Source: an uncultured Bacteroidales bacterium (GTDB taxonomy: Bacteria; Bacteroidota; Bacteroidia; Bacteroidales; UBA932). From it: a stretch of 46,229 bases of DNA. Of this stretch, positions 7,597-15,364 are shown piece by piece (positions within the stretch are counted from its first letter, which is position 1; every line of letters begins with the position of its first letter). Where the stretch lies: assembly GCA_934725575.1 (NCBI GenBank), contig CAKVCK010000027.1, forward strand, positions 1 through 46,229, read 5' to 3'. Below the pieces are notes generated by a model. That model did no database searches, was not told where the DNA came from, and was given only the letters and a program-made list of their open reading frames with translations. A program made the position numbers and the translations under genes.

Positions 7597-8880
7597 CTAC
7601 TCGTGGTAGTCGCCATAAGTAAGCTCTCCTTTATAGCGGCCTTGAAAATAAACTTCCTCGGTATCGTCACGGAACTTGAACTCGATCGTGTAGATCTTGT
7701 CATTCTCGTTGGTCACATTCACCCAGCCGACATTGGCTCTATAAAGTGGATTCCAATCAGAAGCATACCACGTTCCAAGTTGATTTCCAGCCTCCTCAAA
7801 TCCAGGGACAACCGTAAACGGCTGGAAGTGAGCATTGTCAGCGGCATACATCACCTTATAGGTTCCGGAAGGGATCGCAGTCGTGTAACTTGAGGCCGTA
7901 TTGAGGTCAAGCATCAGCATCTCCCCTGTCCCTTCGTAATTGTCGAAATCCATAGTAGCGTCACCAAGATAAACTGTCCATCCGGAATAGTCCGTGCCGG
8001 TCTTGCCGTAAATCTTTGTTCCGTAGTAGTCCAGAGTGCCGTGTGAAAGGTTCTTCATCTCAACGACCTTGTAATTGTCATAGTCTTTGGAATAATCCTT
8101 GAGAGGAACCGAGCCTGAATATCTGAATGAATAATGCCGGCCTCCAGCCTCGACACAGGCCGTAACGACATAAGAGCCGTTAAGCGTCTTGACCGAAATC
8201 ACGCCATCGTTGACAACCTCGTAATTTCCCTCAACCTCACTGTCATAGACAAAGGTACCCTGAAGCCCGCCGGCTCCGAAATCCTCACCTTTCACGAATG
8301 TGTACTCTTGCATATTCCCAGCCCCGTCAGCGACATACGTTCCTGCCGCAACAGCCTTGTCTCCAGATTTCGGAGCGTTGAGTTCCAGAAAAAGGGCTGT
8401 CCCTTTGCCACTGAAAGCTCCTTCAGTGAAAATCACACTTCCTGATGTGAAATAGGACCAAGTGTTGTCTGTTCCCGACATATAATAGTCTCCATAGTAG
8501 TAGCCAGTGGCGGAATTGAGCGTTGTGAAGTCCGTCTGGTAGTCCTCAGGGATCACAGTGACGTTGCATTCGGTCTTCAGGCTGCCGTCCGGCAACGTGG
8601 CTGTGAGCACAGCGTCACCGAAAGACACGGCAGAAATCTCCTCTCCGGAAACCGCCAAGACAGATTCATCACTGGATGTCAAGGAATATGTCTTGTCCGT
8701 GGCGTTTTCAGGCAGAATTGTCACGGAAGGCACCGTACTCTGTCCTACTGTCAAAGTTAATGAAGTTTCCTCAAACGCGATACTCTCCACCGCTACGGTC
8801 TTGTCCTCTTTCTCGCAAGACATCAATGTCAGTGCGAGTGCGCCGGCAAGAAGGCACACAGTTTTCCTGATTGGTCTCAT
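7597..8880 (-). CDS. Surface lipoprotein with Ig-like (BIG2) domain and a duplicated beta domain
   Basis: A 427-residue lipoprotein. From the start at 8880 (MRPIRKTVCLLAG) a signal peptide ends at lipobox LTLMSC, followed by EKEDK, an acidic surface-export pattern. An ATG at 8907 adds nine residues but lies on the probable promoter, so I reject it. Residues ~28-95 (VESIAFEETSLTLTVGQSTVPSVTILPENATDKTYSLTSSDESVLAV) are a bacterial Ig-like group 2 domain. After that come two copies of a beta-rich unit of about 150 residues, each running from a Y-Y-G segment through a GTALFLELN/GEMLMLDLN strand, a GTY strand and a closing F-x-G-R-Y or F-R-Y strand. I do not know a function for that unit. Confidence 0.75.
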   Translation of the reverse strand: MRPIRKTVCLLAGALALTLMSCEKEDKTVAVESIAFEETSLTLTVGQSTVPSVTILPENATDKTYSLTSSDESVLAVSGEEISAVSFGDAVLTATLPDGSLKTECNVTVIPEDYQTDFTTLNSATGYYYGDYYMSGTDNTWSYFTSGSVIFTEGAFSGKGTALFLELNAPKSGDKAVAAGTYVADGAGNMQEYTFVKGEDFGAGGLQGTFVYDSEVEGNYEVVNDGVISVKTLNGSYVVTACVEAGGRHYSFRYSGSVPLKDYSKDYDNYKVVEMKNLSHGTLDYYGTKIYGKTGTDYSGWTVYLGDATMDFDNYEGTGEMLMLDLNTASSYTTAIPSGTYKVMYAADNAHFQPFTVVPGFEEAGNQLGTWYASDWNPLYRANVGWVNVTNENDKIYTIEFKFRDDTEEVYFQGRYKGELTYGDYHE

Positions 8881-8906
8881 AAAATGATAATTTGTTAAAT
8901 TCTTCA

Positions 8907-8938
8907 TAAAGTTAATGACTCCACGGCAATATCACAAA
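8907..8938 (-). promoter_or_regulatory. Promoter of the BIG2 lipoprotein gene
   Basis: On the minus strand TTTG (8938-8935), a 20-base spacer and TAACTTTA (8914-8907) match the Bacteroidota promoter in 7 of 8 positions of the -7 box. Transcription would start near 8900, between the two candidate start codons, which supports the start at 8880. Confidence 0.55.
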
Positions 8939-9109
8939 AAATAAGTTTTGATTTGTTTGAAATGTCCTTTGAGGTGAAAGAATCTTCATTTTCTTCCCGC
9001 TTCTTCTGTCAGATAGCACCACTATCTTCCTTGGAAGAAGCGGTCGAAACTGAAGTTTTTGACTCTCAAATTTTCAAACAAACAAATCAAAACAGTTTCT
9101 AAATCTATG

Positions 9110-9258
9110 CTTTTACAAACCACGGCCGATGAATATGCCACTGAACGGTGCAGAGTGGGGGATTGGATGGCTGACCTATGCTTTAAACCCAGGTCGGCCA
9201 GGCTCACCCCCTCCAGAGAGCCTTCTGAAGCATATTCATCGGCCGTGGTTTGTAAAAG
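9110..9258. repeat. 149-bp ungapped palindromic element (MITE-like)
   Basis: The outer 29 bases are a perfect inverted repeat: 9110-9138 (CTTTTACAAACCACGGCCGA then TGAATATGC) and 9230-9258. The inner 91 bases (9139-9229) continue as an imperfect palindrome without gaps, with blocks such as GGGGG/CCCCC and GACCT/AGGTC. As RNA the whole would fold into one long hairpin. Because symmetry is in register with codons, both strands have open frames of related sequence: LLQTTADEYA at one end and AYSSAVVCKS at the other, on either strand. No target-site duplication is obvious. It lies in the ~610-base gap between divergent genes (8880 and 9491). It may be a non-autonomous mobile element or a structured RNA; the mirrored frames are probably a by-product. 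Confidence 0.75.
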
Positions 9259-9352
9259 TTTGTTCTGCCTCATACCCTGCTTCTTGTTCTGTCTTGTTGT
9301 AATGTTGCACTTGCTTTTTGACTCTGCCTCTTATTTTGTCTTGAAATATTAT

Positions 9353-9383
9353 TTTGCGATTTCAAAATATATCAATAACTTTG
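9353..9383 (+). promoter_or_regulatory. Consensus promoter of the TetR-efflux operon
   Basis: TTTG (9353-9356), exactly 19 bases, then TAACTTTG (9376-9383): a full match to the Bacteroidota promoter consensus. Transcription would begin at about 9388-9391, at the upstream edge of the operator ladder. Confidence 0.8.
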
Positions 9384-9387
9384 TATC

Positions 9388-9439
9388 GACAAAATTGTCG
9401 AACACGTTTGTCGGACATCATTGTCTAACATAAATGTCT
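9388..9439. promoter_or_regulatory. Four tandem 13-bp operator-like palindromes
   Basis: Four repeats with exact 13-bp period and form RACANNNNTGTCK: 9388-9400 GACAAAATTGTCG, 9401-9413 AACACGTTTGTCG, 9414-9426 GACATCATTGTCT, 9427-9439 AACATAAATGTCT. Each is a half-palindrome ACA/TGT with variable centre. They start a few bases after the -7 box and cover the presumed transcription start and early transcript. A TetR regulator is the second ORF downstream, so autoregulation by binding here is the simple reading. Which protein binds is inference. Confidence 0.7.
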
Positions 9440-9490
9440 ATAAATAGGGCAATCTGAGACGGCAAAACGGTGAGGCAAGCGTAAGGAATT

Positions 9491-9679
9491 ATGGTTATGA
9501 AATGGGCGATAATGGCATTCGTGGTCATCGGGGCGGTCAAGGTACTGCTCACGGAGGAATATATTCCCGAAGATGACATCGTCGCGGGAGAACTGCAAGC
9601 TGGCAGTAGCATCTCTCCAAATGTCGCTGACGAGAATGACGAGACAACTGGATGCAAAGAGAGCGAAGTGGAAAAATAA
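9491..9679 (+). CDS. Small single-pass membrane peptide, leader of the efflux operon
   Basis: A 62-residue ORF (60 if started at the second Met) between the promoter and the TetR gene, ending eight bases before its start. The N-terminus MKWAIMAFVVIGAVKVLL is one hydrophobic helix, and the rest is acidic and polar (EEYIPEDDIVAGELQAG...DENDETTGCKESEVEK). The position inside the transcript and coupling to tetR support a real gene; I recognise no family. It could be a regulatory or pump-associated small protein, or simply a chance frame. Confidence 0.45.
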   Translation: MVMKWAIMAFVVIGAVKVLLTEEYIPEDDIVAGELQAGSSISPNVADENDETTGCKESEVEK

Positions 9680-9687
9680 AAGAGTGA

Positions 9688-10317
9688 ATGAATATGGCAG
9701 AGGAGACTTTAGACACAGCCGCGAAAATCCTCAGGGCGGCGGAAGAGGAGTTTATGGAGAAGGGGTACGGCAACGCGAAGATGATGGCCATCGCGGCGAG
9801 GGCCGGGGTGAGCCATTCGATGCTGCACTATTACTACAGGTCGAAGGAGAAACTCTTTCAGATGGTTTTCGACGAGAAAGCACAACTCATCGTCGGGATT
9901 CTGGAAGGAATTCACAGCAAGGAATTTGACCTCAAGGAAGTCATCGCGCAGTTCGTCAGAAACCAGTTCAACCTTCTGATGGATAATGACAGGTTCGTCT
10001 GGTTCATAATAAACGAACTGATCCACAACGAGGAGAATATGACGAAAGTCATTGACATCGTGAAGTCTAAACTGTCCGATTACCTGATCTGGTTTAACGG
10101 TGTGCTGGCAAAAGAGATCAAAGATGGACACATCCGTGACATCAGTGTGAGAAGCCTTATAATGAACATAATCTCACTCAACGCATCCTCGTTCCTGTGC
10201 ATTCCGGTGCTGAAGAAACTTGAGCCGGAGATGGACATAAACGAGTACCTGATCAACCGCAGGGAGGAGAATGTGGAGTTCATCTGGAACGCTATAAAAA
10301 ACGACAAGGATCAATGA
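9688..10317 (+). CDS. TetR/AcrR family transcriptional regulator
   Basis: A 209-residue regulator. Residues ~6-60 (TAAKILRAAEEEFMEKGYGNAKMMAIAARAGVSHSMLHYYYRSKEKLFQMVF) are the TetR helix-turn-helix domain with the usual Y-Y-x-x-K-E-x-L end. The C-terminal ligand domain is all-helical and unlike others I know. First position in an efflux operon downstream of a palindromic operator ladder suggests it represses its own operon and responds to a pump substrate. It corresponds in position to CecR (YbiH) ahead of ybhGFSR in E. coli. Its stop overlaps the TolC gene start (ATGA). Confidence 0.9.
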   Translation: MNMAEETLDTAAKILRAAEEEFMEKGYGNAKMMAIAARAGVSHSMLHYYYRSKEKLFQMVFDEKAQLIVGILEGIHSKEFDLKEVIAQFVRNQFNLLMDNDRFVWFIINELIHNEENMTKVIDIVKSKLSDYLIWFNGVLAKEIKDGHIRDISVRSLIMNIISLNASSFLCIPVLKKLEPEMDINEYLINRREENVEFIWNAIKNDKDQ

Positions 10318-11639
10318 ATATTACAATGAAACGACTTCTTATGGCGGCAATGGCTGTGGCCGCGTCACTACCCTGCCTCGCACAGCAGCGGACAGTCACT
10401 CTGGAGGAATGCTACGGTGCGGCTGAAAAGAATTATCCGTTGGTTAGACAGTATGAACTGATCGAAAAGTCAAAGGATTACACATTGTCCAACGCCTCGA
10501 AGGCATATCTGCCACAGGTGACGTTCTCCGCCAAGGCCAGCTGGCAGTCGGATGTGACCAAATTCAGTCTCGACAAAGAGAAGTTGGCGCAGAGTCAGTT
10601 CGGAAGTATGATCAATCCGGACGAGCTTGCGGGAATGATTCCGACTATGAGCAAGGACCAGTACGGAGCCTCGATCGACATCAGCCAGACTATCTGGGAC
10701 GGAGGGGCTGTCAAGGCCCGCAAGGACGCGGCGGAAAGCCAGGCGGAGGCCGATGCGAAAAGCGTTGACGCAAGCATATACGGACTGCGGGCGAAGGTGA
10801 ATGAGATGTTCTTCGGGATAATCCTGATGCAGAGCAACATAGAGCAGTGTGAGCTTATGCTCTCGAACCTGGAGACCAACTATAGGAAGGTGGAGTCCTA
10901 CATCGAGAACGGGGTGGCCGGACAGGCGGACCTGGACGCGATCAGAATCCAGCAGCTGAAAACCAAGCAGGAGGCTCTGAATCTCAGGAACACCAAGAGC
11001 GCGTACCTCAGGATGTTAGGGCTGCTGACCGGAATGAGTTTTGAAGAAGACTCGGAACTCATCAAGCCTGAGCCGATTATGGCAGGAGGCAGCGCGGAAA
11101 TCCTCAGGCCGGAGCTTGCGATGTACGAGGCGCAGCTCAAGGCGCTGGAGTCCCAGAACAAGCAGATTACCGCCGGCCTGACCCCAAAATTCGGGCTGTA
11201 TGTCAGCGGAGGCTACGGCAGACCGGGACTGAATATGTTGTCCGACGAGTTCAAGCCTTACTTGACGGCGGGAGTCAGAATGACTTGGAACATAGGGAAT
11301 TTCTACACGAAAAAGAACGACCTTAGAATTCTTGAGACCAGAAAGGCGGGCATCGAGACCCAAAGGCAGACTTTCCTGCTGAACACAAGCATCGACATCA
11401 GCGGCAAGGACAGCGAGATCAAGACCTTACGGGAGCAACTTGAATATGACGATGAGATCATCGCGCTGCGCAAGTCCGTCCTCAAGGCCAACGAGGCGAG
11501 GATGGCGGAAGGCACGATCTCTGGTTCGGATCTGGTCGGCTTTATGAACGATGAGTTGCTGGCAGAACAGGAGAAAGCGGGCCACGAGGTGAGGATGCTG
11601 TTGGCGATGTACAATCTTAAATACGTGACAAACAATTAA
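10314..11639 (+). CDS. TolC family outer membrane efflux protein
   Basis: A 441-residue outer-membrane channel subunit. The signal peptide (MKRLLMAAMAVAASLPCLAQQ) is followed by TVTLEECYGAAEKNYPLVRQYELIEKSKDY, the usual start of OEP/TolC proteins, then long helical stretches with two related halves (ETNYRKVESYIENGVAGQADLDAIRIQQLK in the first). Start at 10314 overlaps tetR by four bases; an ATG at 10326 (MKRLLM) is an equally good candidate and gives a tidier signal peptide. It would form the outer-membrane duct for the HlyD-ABC pump encoded next. Confidence 0.88.
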   Translation: MNITMKRLLMAAMAVAASLPCLAQQRTVTLEECYGAAEKNYPLVRQYELIEKSKDYTLSNASKAYLPQVTFSAKASWQSDVTKFSLDKEKLAQSQFGSMINPDELAGMIPTMSKDQYGASIDISQTIWDGGAVKARKDAAESQAEADAKSVDASIYGLRAKVNEMFFGIILMQSNIEQCELMLSNLETNYRKVESYIENGVAGQADLDAIRIQQLKTKQEALNLRNTKSAYLRMLGLLTGMSFEEDSELIKPEPIMAGGSAEILRPELAMYEAQLKALESQNKQITAGLTPKFGLYVSGGYGRPGLNMLSDEFKPYLTAGVRMTWNIGNFYTKKNDLRILETRKAGIETQRQTFLLNTSIDISGKDSEIKTLREQLEYDDEIIALRKSVLKANEARMAEGTISGSDLVGFMNDELLAEQEKAGHEVRMLLAMYNLKYVTNN

Positions 11640-11690
11640 CCACGAAAGGTTAACGTATATATTCATTCAACGTTAAAAAAACAAAAAGAT

Positions 11691-12590
11691 ATGAAAAAGA
11701 CACTGACATATTCATTGCTGCCGGTTCTGACTCTGGCGGTGGCATCCTGCGGGAAAGGCAACAAGGCTTACGACGCCTCAGGAGTTTTTGAATCGACCGA
11801 GGTGACGATCTCAGCCGAGGGTAACGGAAAGATAATGAGCCTTGGCATTCAGGAAGGCGACCGACTGGAGGCCGGAGCCGTTGTCGGTTGCATCGACACG
11901 GTGCAGCTTTTCCTCAGCAAAGTCCAGCTGGAGGCCAGCCGCAGGGCGGTCGGAAGCGGCAGACTGAACATTTCCAGACAGATTGCCGCCCTTGAAAGCC
12001 AGATCGTCAAACAGAGACAGGAACTGGACAGGTTCACGAAACTTGAGCAGGCCGGAGCCTCGAACCGCAAGCAGGTGGAGGACATACAGGCCCAGCTGGA
12101 CATCCTCGAACGCCAGCTGGCTGCCCAGAAGGAAAGCCTTCAGAACGCCAACAGCAATGTCTCCGGACAGGCCGACGCCCTTGAGGCACAGATAGCGCAG
12201 CTTGAGGACAGGATCCGCAAGTGCGTCATAACCAGCCCGGTGAGCGGAACCGTTCTGGCAAAATATTCAGAAGCGGGGGAACTCGCCGTGCAGGGACGCG
12301 CGCTGTTCAAGGTGGCGGATCTTGAGAACATCAGGCTCCGCGCCTACATCACGGCCGACCAGCTGACGAATATCAAACTCGGACAGGCGGTCAAGGTCTA
12401 TGCCGACCAAGGCACTTCCGGCAGAAAGGAATATGCCGGCACACTCGTCTGGATCTCGGACAAGGCGGAGTTCACGCCGAAGACCATACAGACACGGGAC
12501 GAGAGGGCTAATCTTGTCTATGCCGTGAAGATAGCCGTGAAAAATGACGGTCTGATTAAACTTGGGATGTACGGAGAAGTCAAATTCTGA
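11691..12590 (+). CDS. HlyD/YbhG-like periplasmic adaptor lipoprotein
   Basis: A 299-residue membrane-fusion protein. The signal peptide ends in lipobox LAVASC (Cys20), so it is probably lipid-anchored in the periplasm. The order is typical: first lipoyl half (FESTEVTISAEGNGKIMSLGIQEGDRLEAGAVVGCIDT), a coiled-coil hairpin (about residues 75-170, with LEAQIAQLEDRI), the second lipoyl half (CVITSPVSGTVLAKYSEAGELAVQGRALFKVADL), then a beta-barrel (LRAYITADQLTNIKLGQAVKVY). It links the inner-membrane ABC transporter to TolC. The stop overlaps the next start by one base. Confidence 0.9.
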   Translation: MKKTLTYSLLPVLTLAVASCGKGNKAYDASGVFESTEVTISAEGNGKIMSLGIQEGDRLEAGAVVGCIDTVQLFLSKVQLEASRRAVGSGRLNISRQIAALESQIVKQRQELDRFTKLEQAGASNRKQVEDIQAQLDILERQLAAQKESLQNANSNVSGQADALEAQIAQLEDRIRKCVITSPVSGTVLAKYSEAGELAVQGRALFKVADLENIRLRAYITADQLTNIKLGQAVKVYADQGTSGRKEYAGTLVWISDKAEFTPKTIQTRDERANLVYAVKIAVKNDGLIKLGMYGEVKF

Positions 12591-13507
12591 TGATGAAAGG
12601 TTCATTGACAGAATCAGCGGTACGGGCGGAAGGGCTTGTGAAGTCCTACGGGAAGGTCAAGGCGTTGGGCGGGGTCTCTCTCGACGTAAGGCACGGCGAG
12701 ACCTTCGGGATCATCGGCCCGGACGGCGCGGGGAAATCCACGCTGTTCCGTCTGCTGACCTCCCTGCTGGTACCGGACGAGGGAACGGCGCAGGTGGAAG
12801 GGCTTGACACTGTGAGAGATTACCGAGAGATCAGAAAGATTATCGGTTATATGCCAGGCAAGTTCTCTCTGTACCAAGACCTTACCGTGGAGGAGAACCT
12901 GACGTTCTTTGCCACGCTGTTCGGCACCACCATTCAGGAGAACTACCACCTGATAGAGGACATCTACAAGCAGATCGAGCCGTTCAAGACAAGGATGGCC
13001 GGAAAACTGTCCGGAGGAATGAAGCAGAAGCTGGCACTTTGCTGCGCTCTGATCCACAAGCCGAAAGTCCTGTTCCTTGACGAGCCGACGACAGGTGTCG
13101 ATCCTGTCTCACGAAAAGAGTTCTGGGATATGCTCGGACGACTGAAGAACGACGGAATCACGATTCTGGTCTCGACCCCGTATATGGACGAGGCCGGAAG
13201 ATGCGACAGGATCGCCCTCATCAGAAACGGAGAGTTCCTGACGGTCAACAGCCCGGCCGGCATAATAGCGGAGTTCCCGGACCAGCTATATTCAGTCCGA
13301 TCCGACAGGATGCACGCCTTGCTGGGAGACCTGCGAGCCTACACGGGAACTGTACGGGCGTTCTCGTTCGGAGATTCCGTGCACCTTTCCACCAGCGGGG
13401 AGGCAAACATTGAAGAACTGATGAAGTTCCTTCAAGACAGGAAGCACAACAATATCACAATCAATGCGATCCAACCATCTGTGGAAGATTGCTTTATGAG
13501 AATATGA
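12590..13507 (+). CDS. ABC transporter ATPase, YbhF N-terminal-half type
   Basis: A 305-residue ATP-binding subunit: Walker A GPDGAGKST (about residues 42-50), Q-loop region GYMPGKFSLYQDLTVEENL, signature LSGGMKQKLALCCALIHKP, Walker B VLFLDEPTTGVDP and the switch region (VSTPYMDEAGRCD, with the usual H-loop His replaced by P or Y in this alignment). The GPDGAGK form and GYMPGKFSLYQDLTVEEN phrase are, as I recall, characteristic of the first half of E. coli YbhF. There both halves are fused in one chain; here they are separate genes with a 4-base overlap. Confidence 0.9.
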   Translation: MMKGSLTESAVRAEGLVKSYGKVKALGGVSLDVRHGETFGIIGPDGAGKSTLFRLLTSLLVPDEGTAQVEGLDTVRDYREIRKIIGYMPGKFSLYQDLTVEENLTFFATLFGTTIQENYHLIEDIYKQIEPFKTRMAGKLSGGMKQKLALCCALIHKPKVLFLDEPTTGVDPVSRKEFWDMLGRLKNDGITILVSTPYMDEAGRCDRIALIRNGEFLTVNSPAGIIAEFPDQLYSVRSDRMHALLGDLRAYTGTVRAFSFGDSVHLSTSGEANIEELMKFLQDRKHNNITINAIQPSVEDCFMRI

Positions 13508-14247
13508 TGGCGAAAGTAATTCATACGGACAACCTTACAAAACGCTTCGGGACATTCACGGCCGTGGATCACATCTCCTTCGATGTGCATCACGGCGAGG
13601 TGTTCGGATTCCTCGGCGCGAACGGGGCCGGGAAGACTACGGCGATGAGGATGCTCTGCGGCCTGAGCAAGCCGACATCCGGGACCGGAACCGTGGCAGG
13701 CTACGACATCGCCAAGCAGCCGGAGATGGTCAAAAAACACATCGGGTATATGAGCCAGAAGTTCTCGCTTTACGAGGATATGACCGTCAAGGAGAACCTG
13801 GTGCTGTTCGGCGGGATCTACGGGATGAGCCGTAAGGAAATCGCAGAGAAAACTGACGTACTCCTTAACGAGCTGAATTTCAGTTCCGAGAAGAACACGA
13901 TGGTCAAGGAACTGCCTTTGGGCTGGAAACAGAAACTGTCGTTCTCGGTCTCGATTTTCCACAGGCCCGGAATCGTCTTTCTGGACGAGCCGACGGGAGG
14001 TGTGGACCCGGTGGCCAGAAGGCAGTTCTGGGAACTCATCTATAAGGCGGCCGATGATGGAATCACCATATTCGTGACCACTCATTATATGGATGAGGCT
14101 GAATATTGCGACCGCGTCTCGATTATGGTGGACGGTCAGATCAAGGCTTTGGACTCCCCTGCCGCCTTGAAGCGGAGTTTCGGAGCGGAGAGTATGGACG
14201 AGGTGTTCCGTCGCCTTGCCAGGGATGCGAAAAGAAATGGAGAGTAA
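13504..14247 (+). CDS. ABC transporter ATPase, YbhF C-terminal-half type
   Basis: A 247-residue ATPase: Walker A GANGAGKTT, GYMSQKFSLYEDMTVKENL, a divergent signature LPLGWKQKLSFSVSIFHRP in place of LSGG, Walker B IVFLDEPTGGVDPVARRQFW and H-loop VTTHYMDEAEYCD. The LPLGW signature is the form I recall for the second half of YbhF. An upstream ATG at 13489 overlaps the previous gene by 19 bases; I choose ATG 13504, which gives the common ATGA overlap with the previous stop. It should pair with the preceding ATPase as a heterodimer. Confidence 0.9.
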   Translation: MMAKVIHTDNLTKRFGTFTAVDHISFDVHHGEVFGFLGANGAGKTTAMRMLCGLSKPTSGTGTVAGYDIAKQPEMVKKHIGYMSQKFSLYEDMTVKENLVLFGGIYGMSRKEIAEKTDVLLNELNFSSEKNTMVKELPLGWKQKLSFSVSIFHRPGIVFLDEPTGGVDPVARRQFWELIYKAADDGITIFVTTHYMDEAEYCDRVSIMVDGQIKALDSPAALKRSFGAESMDEVFRRLARDAKRNGE

Positions 14248-14253
14248 CAGCAG

Positions 14254-15360
14254 ATGAAGTCATTAATAGCGTTCATACAGAAAGAGTTCCGACATATTCT
14301 CAGAGACAGGTGGACTCTGCTCATCATAGTCGGGATGCCGATCGCGCAGCTTCTGCTGTTCGGATTCGCCATCACCACCGAGGTGCGCAACGCCTCCGTG
14401 GCCGTGTTCGACCCTGTAAATGACGAACTCACGACACGCATCATCGAACGGATGAATGCCAGTGAATATTTCAACGTCAGCGAAAGGATCACAGACATCG
14501 ACAGGATCAACGACATCTTCAGGGAAGGCAAGACCAGCCTTGCGATGGTCTTCAGTGACAACTTCTCGAACGATATACTTAACGGAGAAGCGTCCGTGCA
14601 GCTGATCGCCGACGGCACCGACCCGAACCAGGCCTCGATGATCACGGCCTACGCCGCCAACATCCTGGCCACCTGCCAGCAGGAGATCGCCGAGAAAAGC
14701 GGAATGGCAGGAGCGGCGATCACCCCGGTCATCAGAATGCTCTATAACCCCCAGGGCAAGAGCGCCTATAATTTCGTGCCTGGAGTTATGGGCTTGATTC
14801 TGATGCTGATCTGTGCGATGATGACGGCCGTAGCGATTGTCCGGGAAAAGGAAACCGGCTCGATGGAAGTGCTGCTCACCTCCCCGATAAGCCCGATGAT
14901 GATCATCATCGCCAAGGCGATTCCGTATCTGGTGCTGTCAATCTTCGATCTGGTTCTGATCATTGTCTGCGCTGTGTTCGTGATGGGCGTCCCGATCGCC
15001 GGAAGCCTGTTCTCGCTGGCTCTGGTCTCAATCCTGTTCTTGATCTGCACACTGTGTCTGGGGCTTCTGATCTCAACTATGGTCGAGACCCAGATGGCTG
15101 CGATGATAGCCTCCGGAATGGGTCTGATGATGCCGACGATGCTGCTGTCCGGACTGATATTCCCGATTGAAAGCATGCCGCGCGTCCTGCAATGGATCTC
15201 CACAATCGTCCCCGCGCGCTGGTACATCCAGTCAATCAAGATGATCATGATCCAAGGCACGCCGCTAAGCTACACACTGCCGGAAATCGGAGTGCTGTCC
15301 CTCATCACACTCATACTCATCGCATTGAGCGTCAAGAATTTCAAGACAAGATTAACTTAA
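14254..15360 (+). CDS. ABC-2 type permease, YbhS-like
   Basis: A 368-residue permease of the ABC2_membrane_3 type: one N-terminal helix (RDRWTLLIIVGMPIAQLLLFGFAI), a large periplasmic domain (about residues 45-165), and then five helices, including the hallmark IVREKETGSMEVLLTSPISPMMIIIAKAIPYLVLS and the late MIASGMGLMMPTMLLSGLIFPIESMP. It forms the transmembrane pair with the next gene. Six bases separate it from the ATPase gene and four from the next permease. Confidence 0.9.
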   Translation: MKSLIAFIQKEFRHILRDRWTLLIIVGMPIAQLLLFGFAITTEVRNASVAVFDPVNDELTTRIIERMNASEYFNVSERITDIDRINDIFREGKTSLAMVFSDNFSNDILNGEASVQLIADGTDPNQASMITAYAANILATCQQEIAEKSGMAGAAITPVIRMLYNPQGKSAYNFVPGVMGLILMLICAMMTAVAIVREKETGSMEVLLTSPISPMMIIIAKAIPYLVLSIFDLVLIIVCAVFVMGVPIAGSLFSLALVSILFLICTLCLGLLISTMVETQMAAMIASGMGLMMPTMLLSGLIFPIESMPRVLQWISTIVPARWYIQSIKMIMIQGTPLSYTLPEIGVLSLITLILIALSVKNFKTRLT

Positions 15361-15364
15361 GAAT

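Noticed and set aside
9022..9433. Two overlapping frames (83 and 124 codons) on opposite strands across the palindrome
   Set aside because: Their similarity to each other follows from the palindrome; the flanking parts of each are unrelated and lack gene-like features.
12590..13507. GPDGAGKS Walker A as a degraded ATP site
   Set aside because: As I recall, this D-for-N form is typical of YbhF-type ATPases, and the remaining ATPase motifs are intact.
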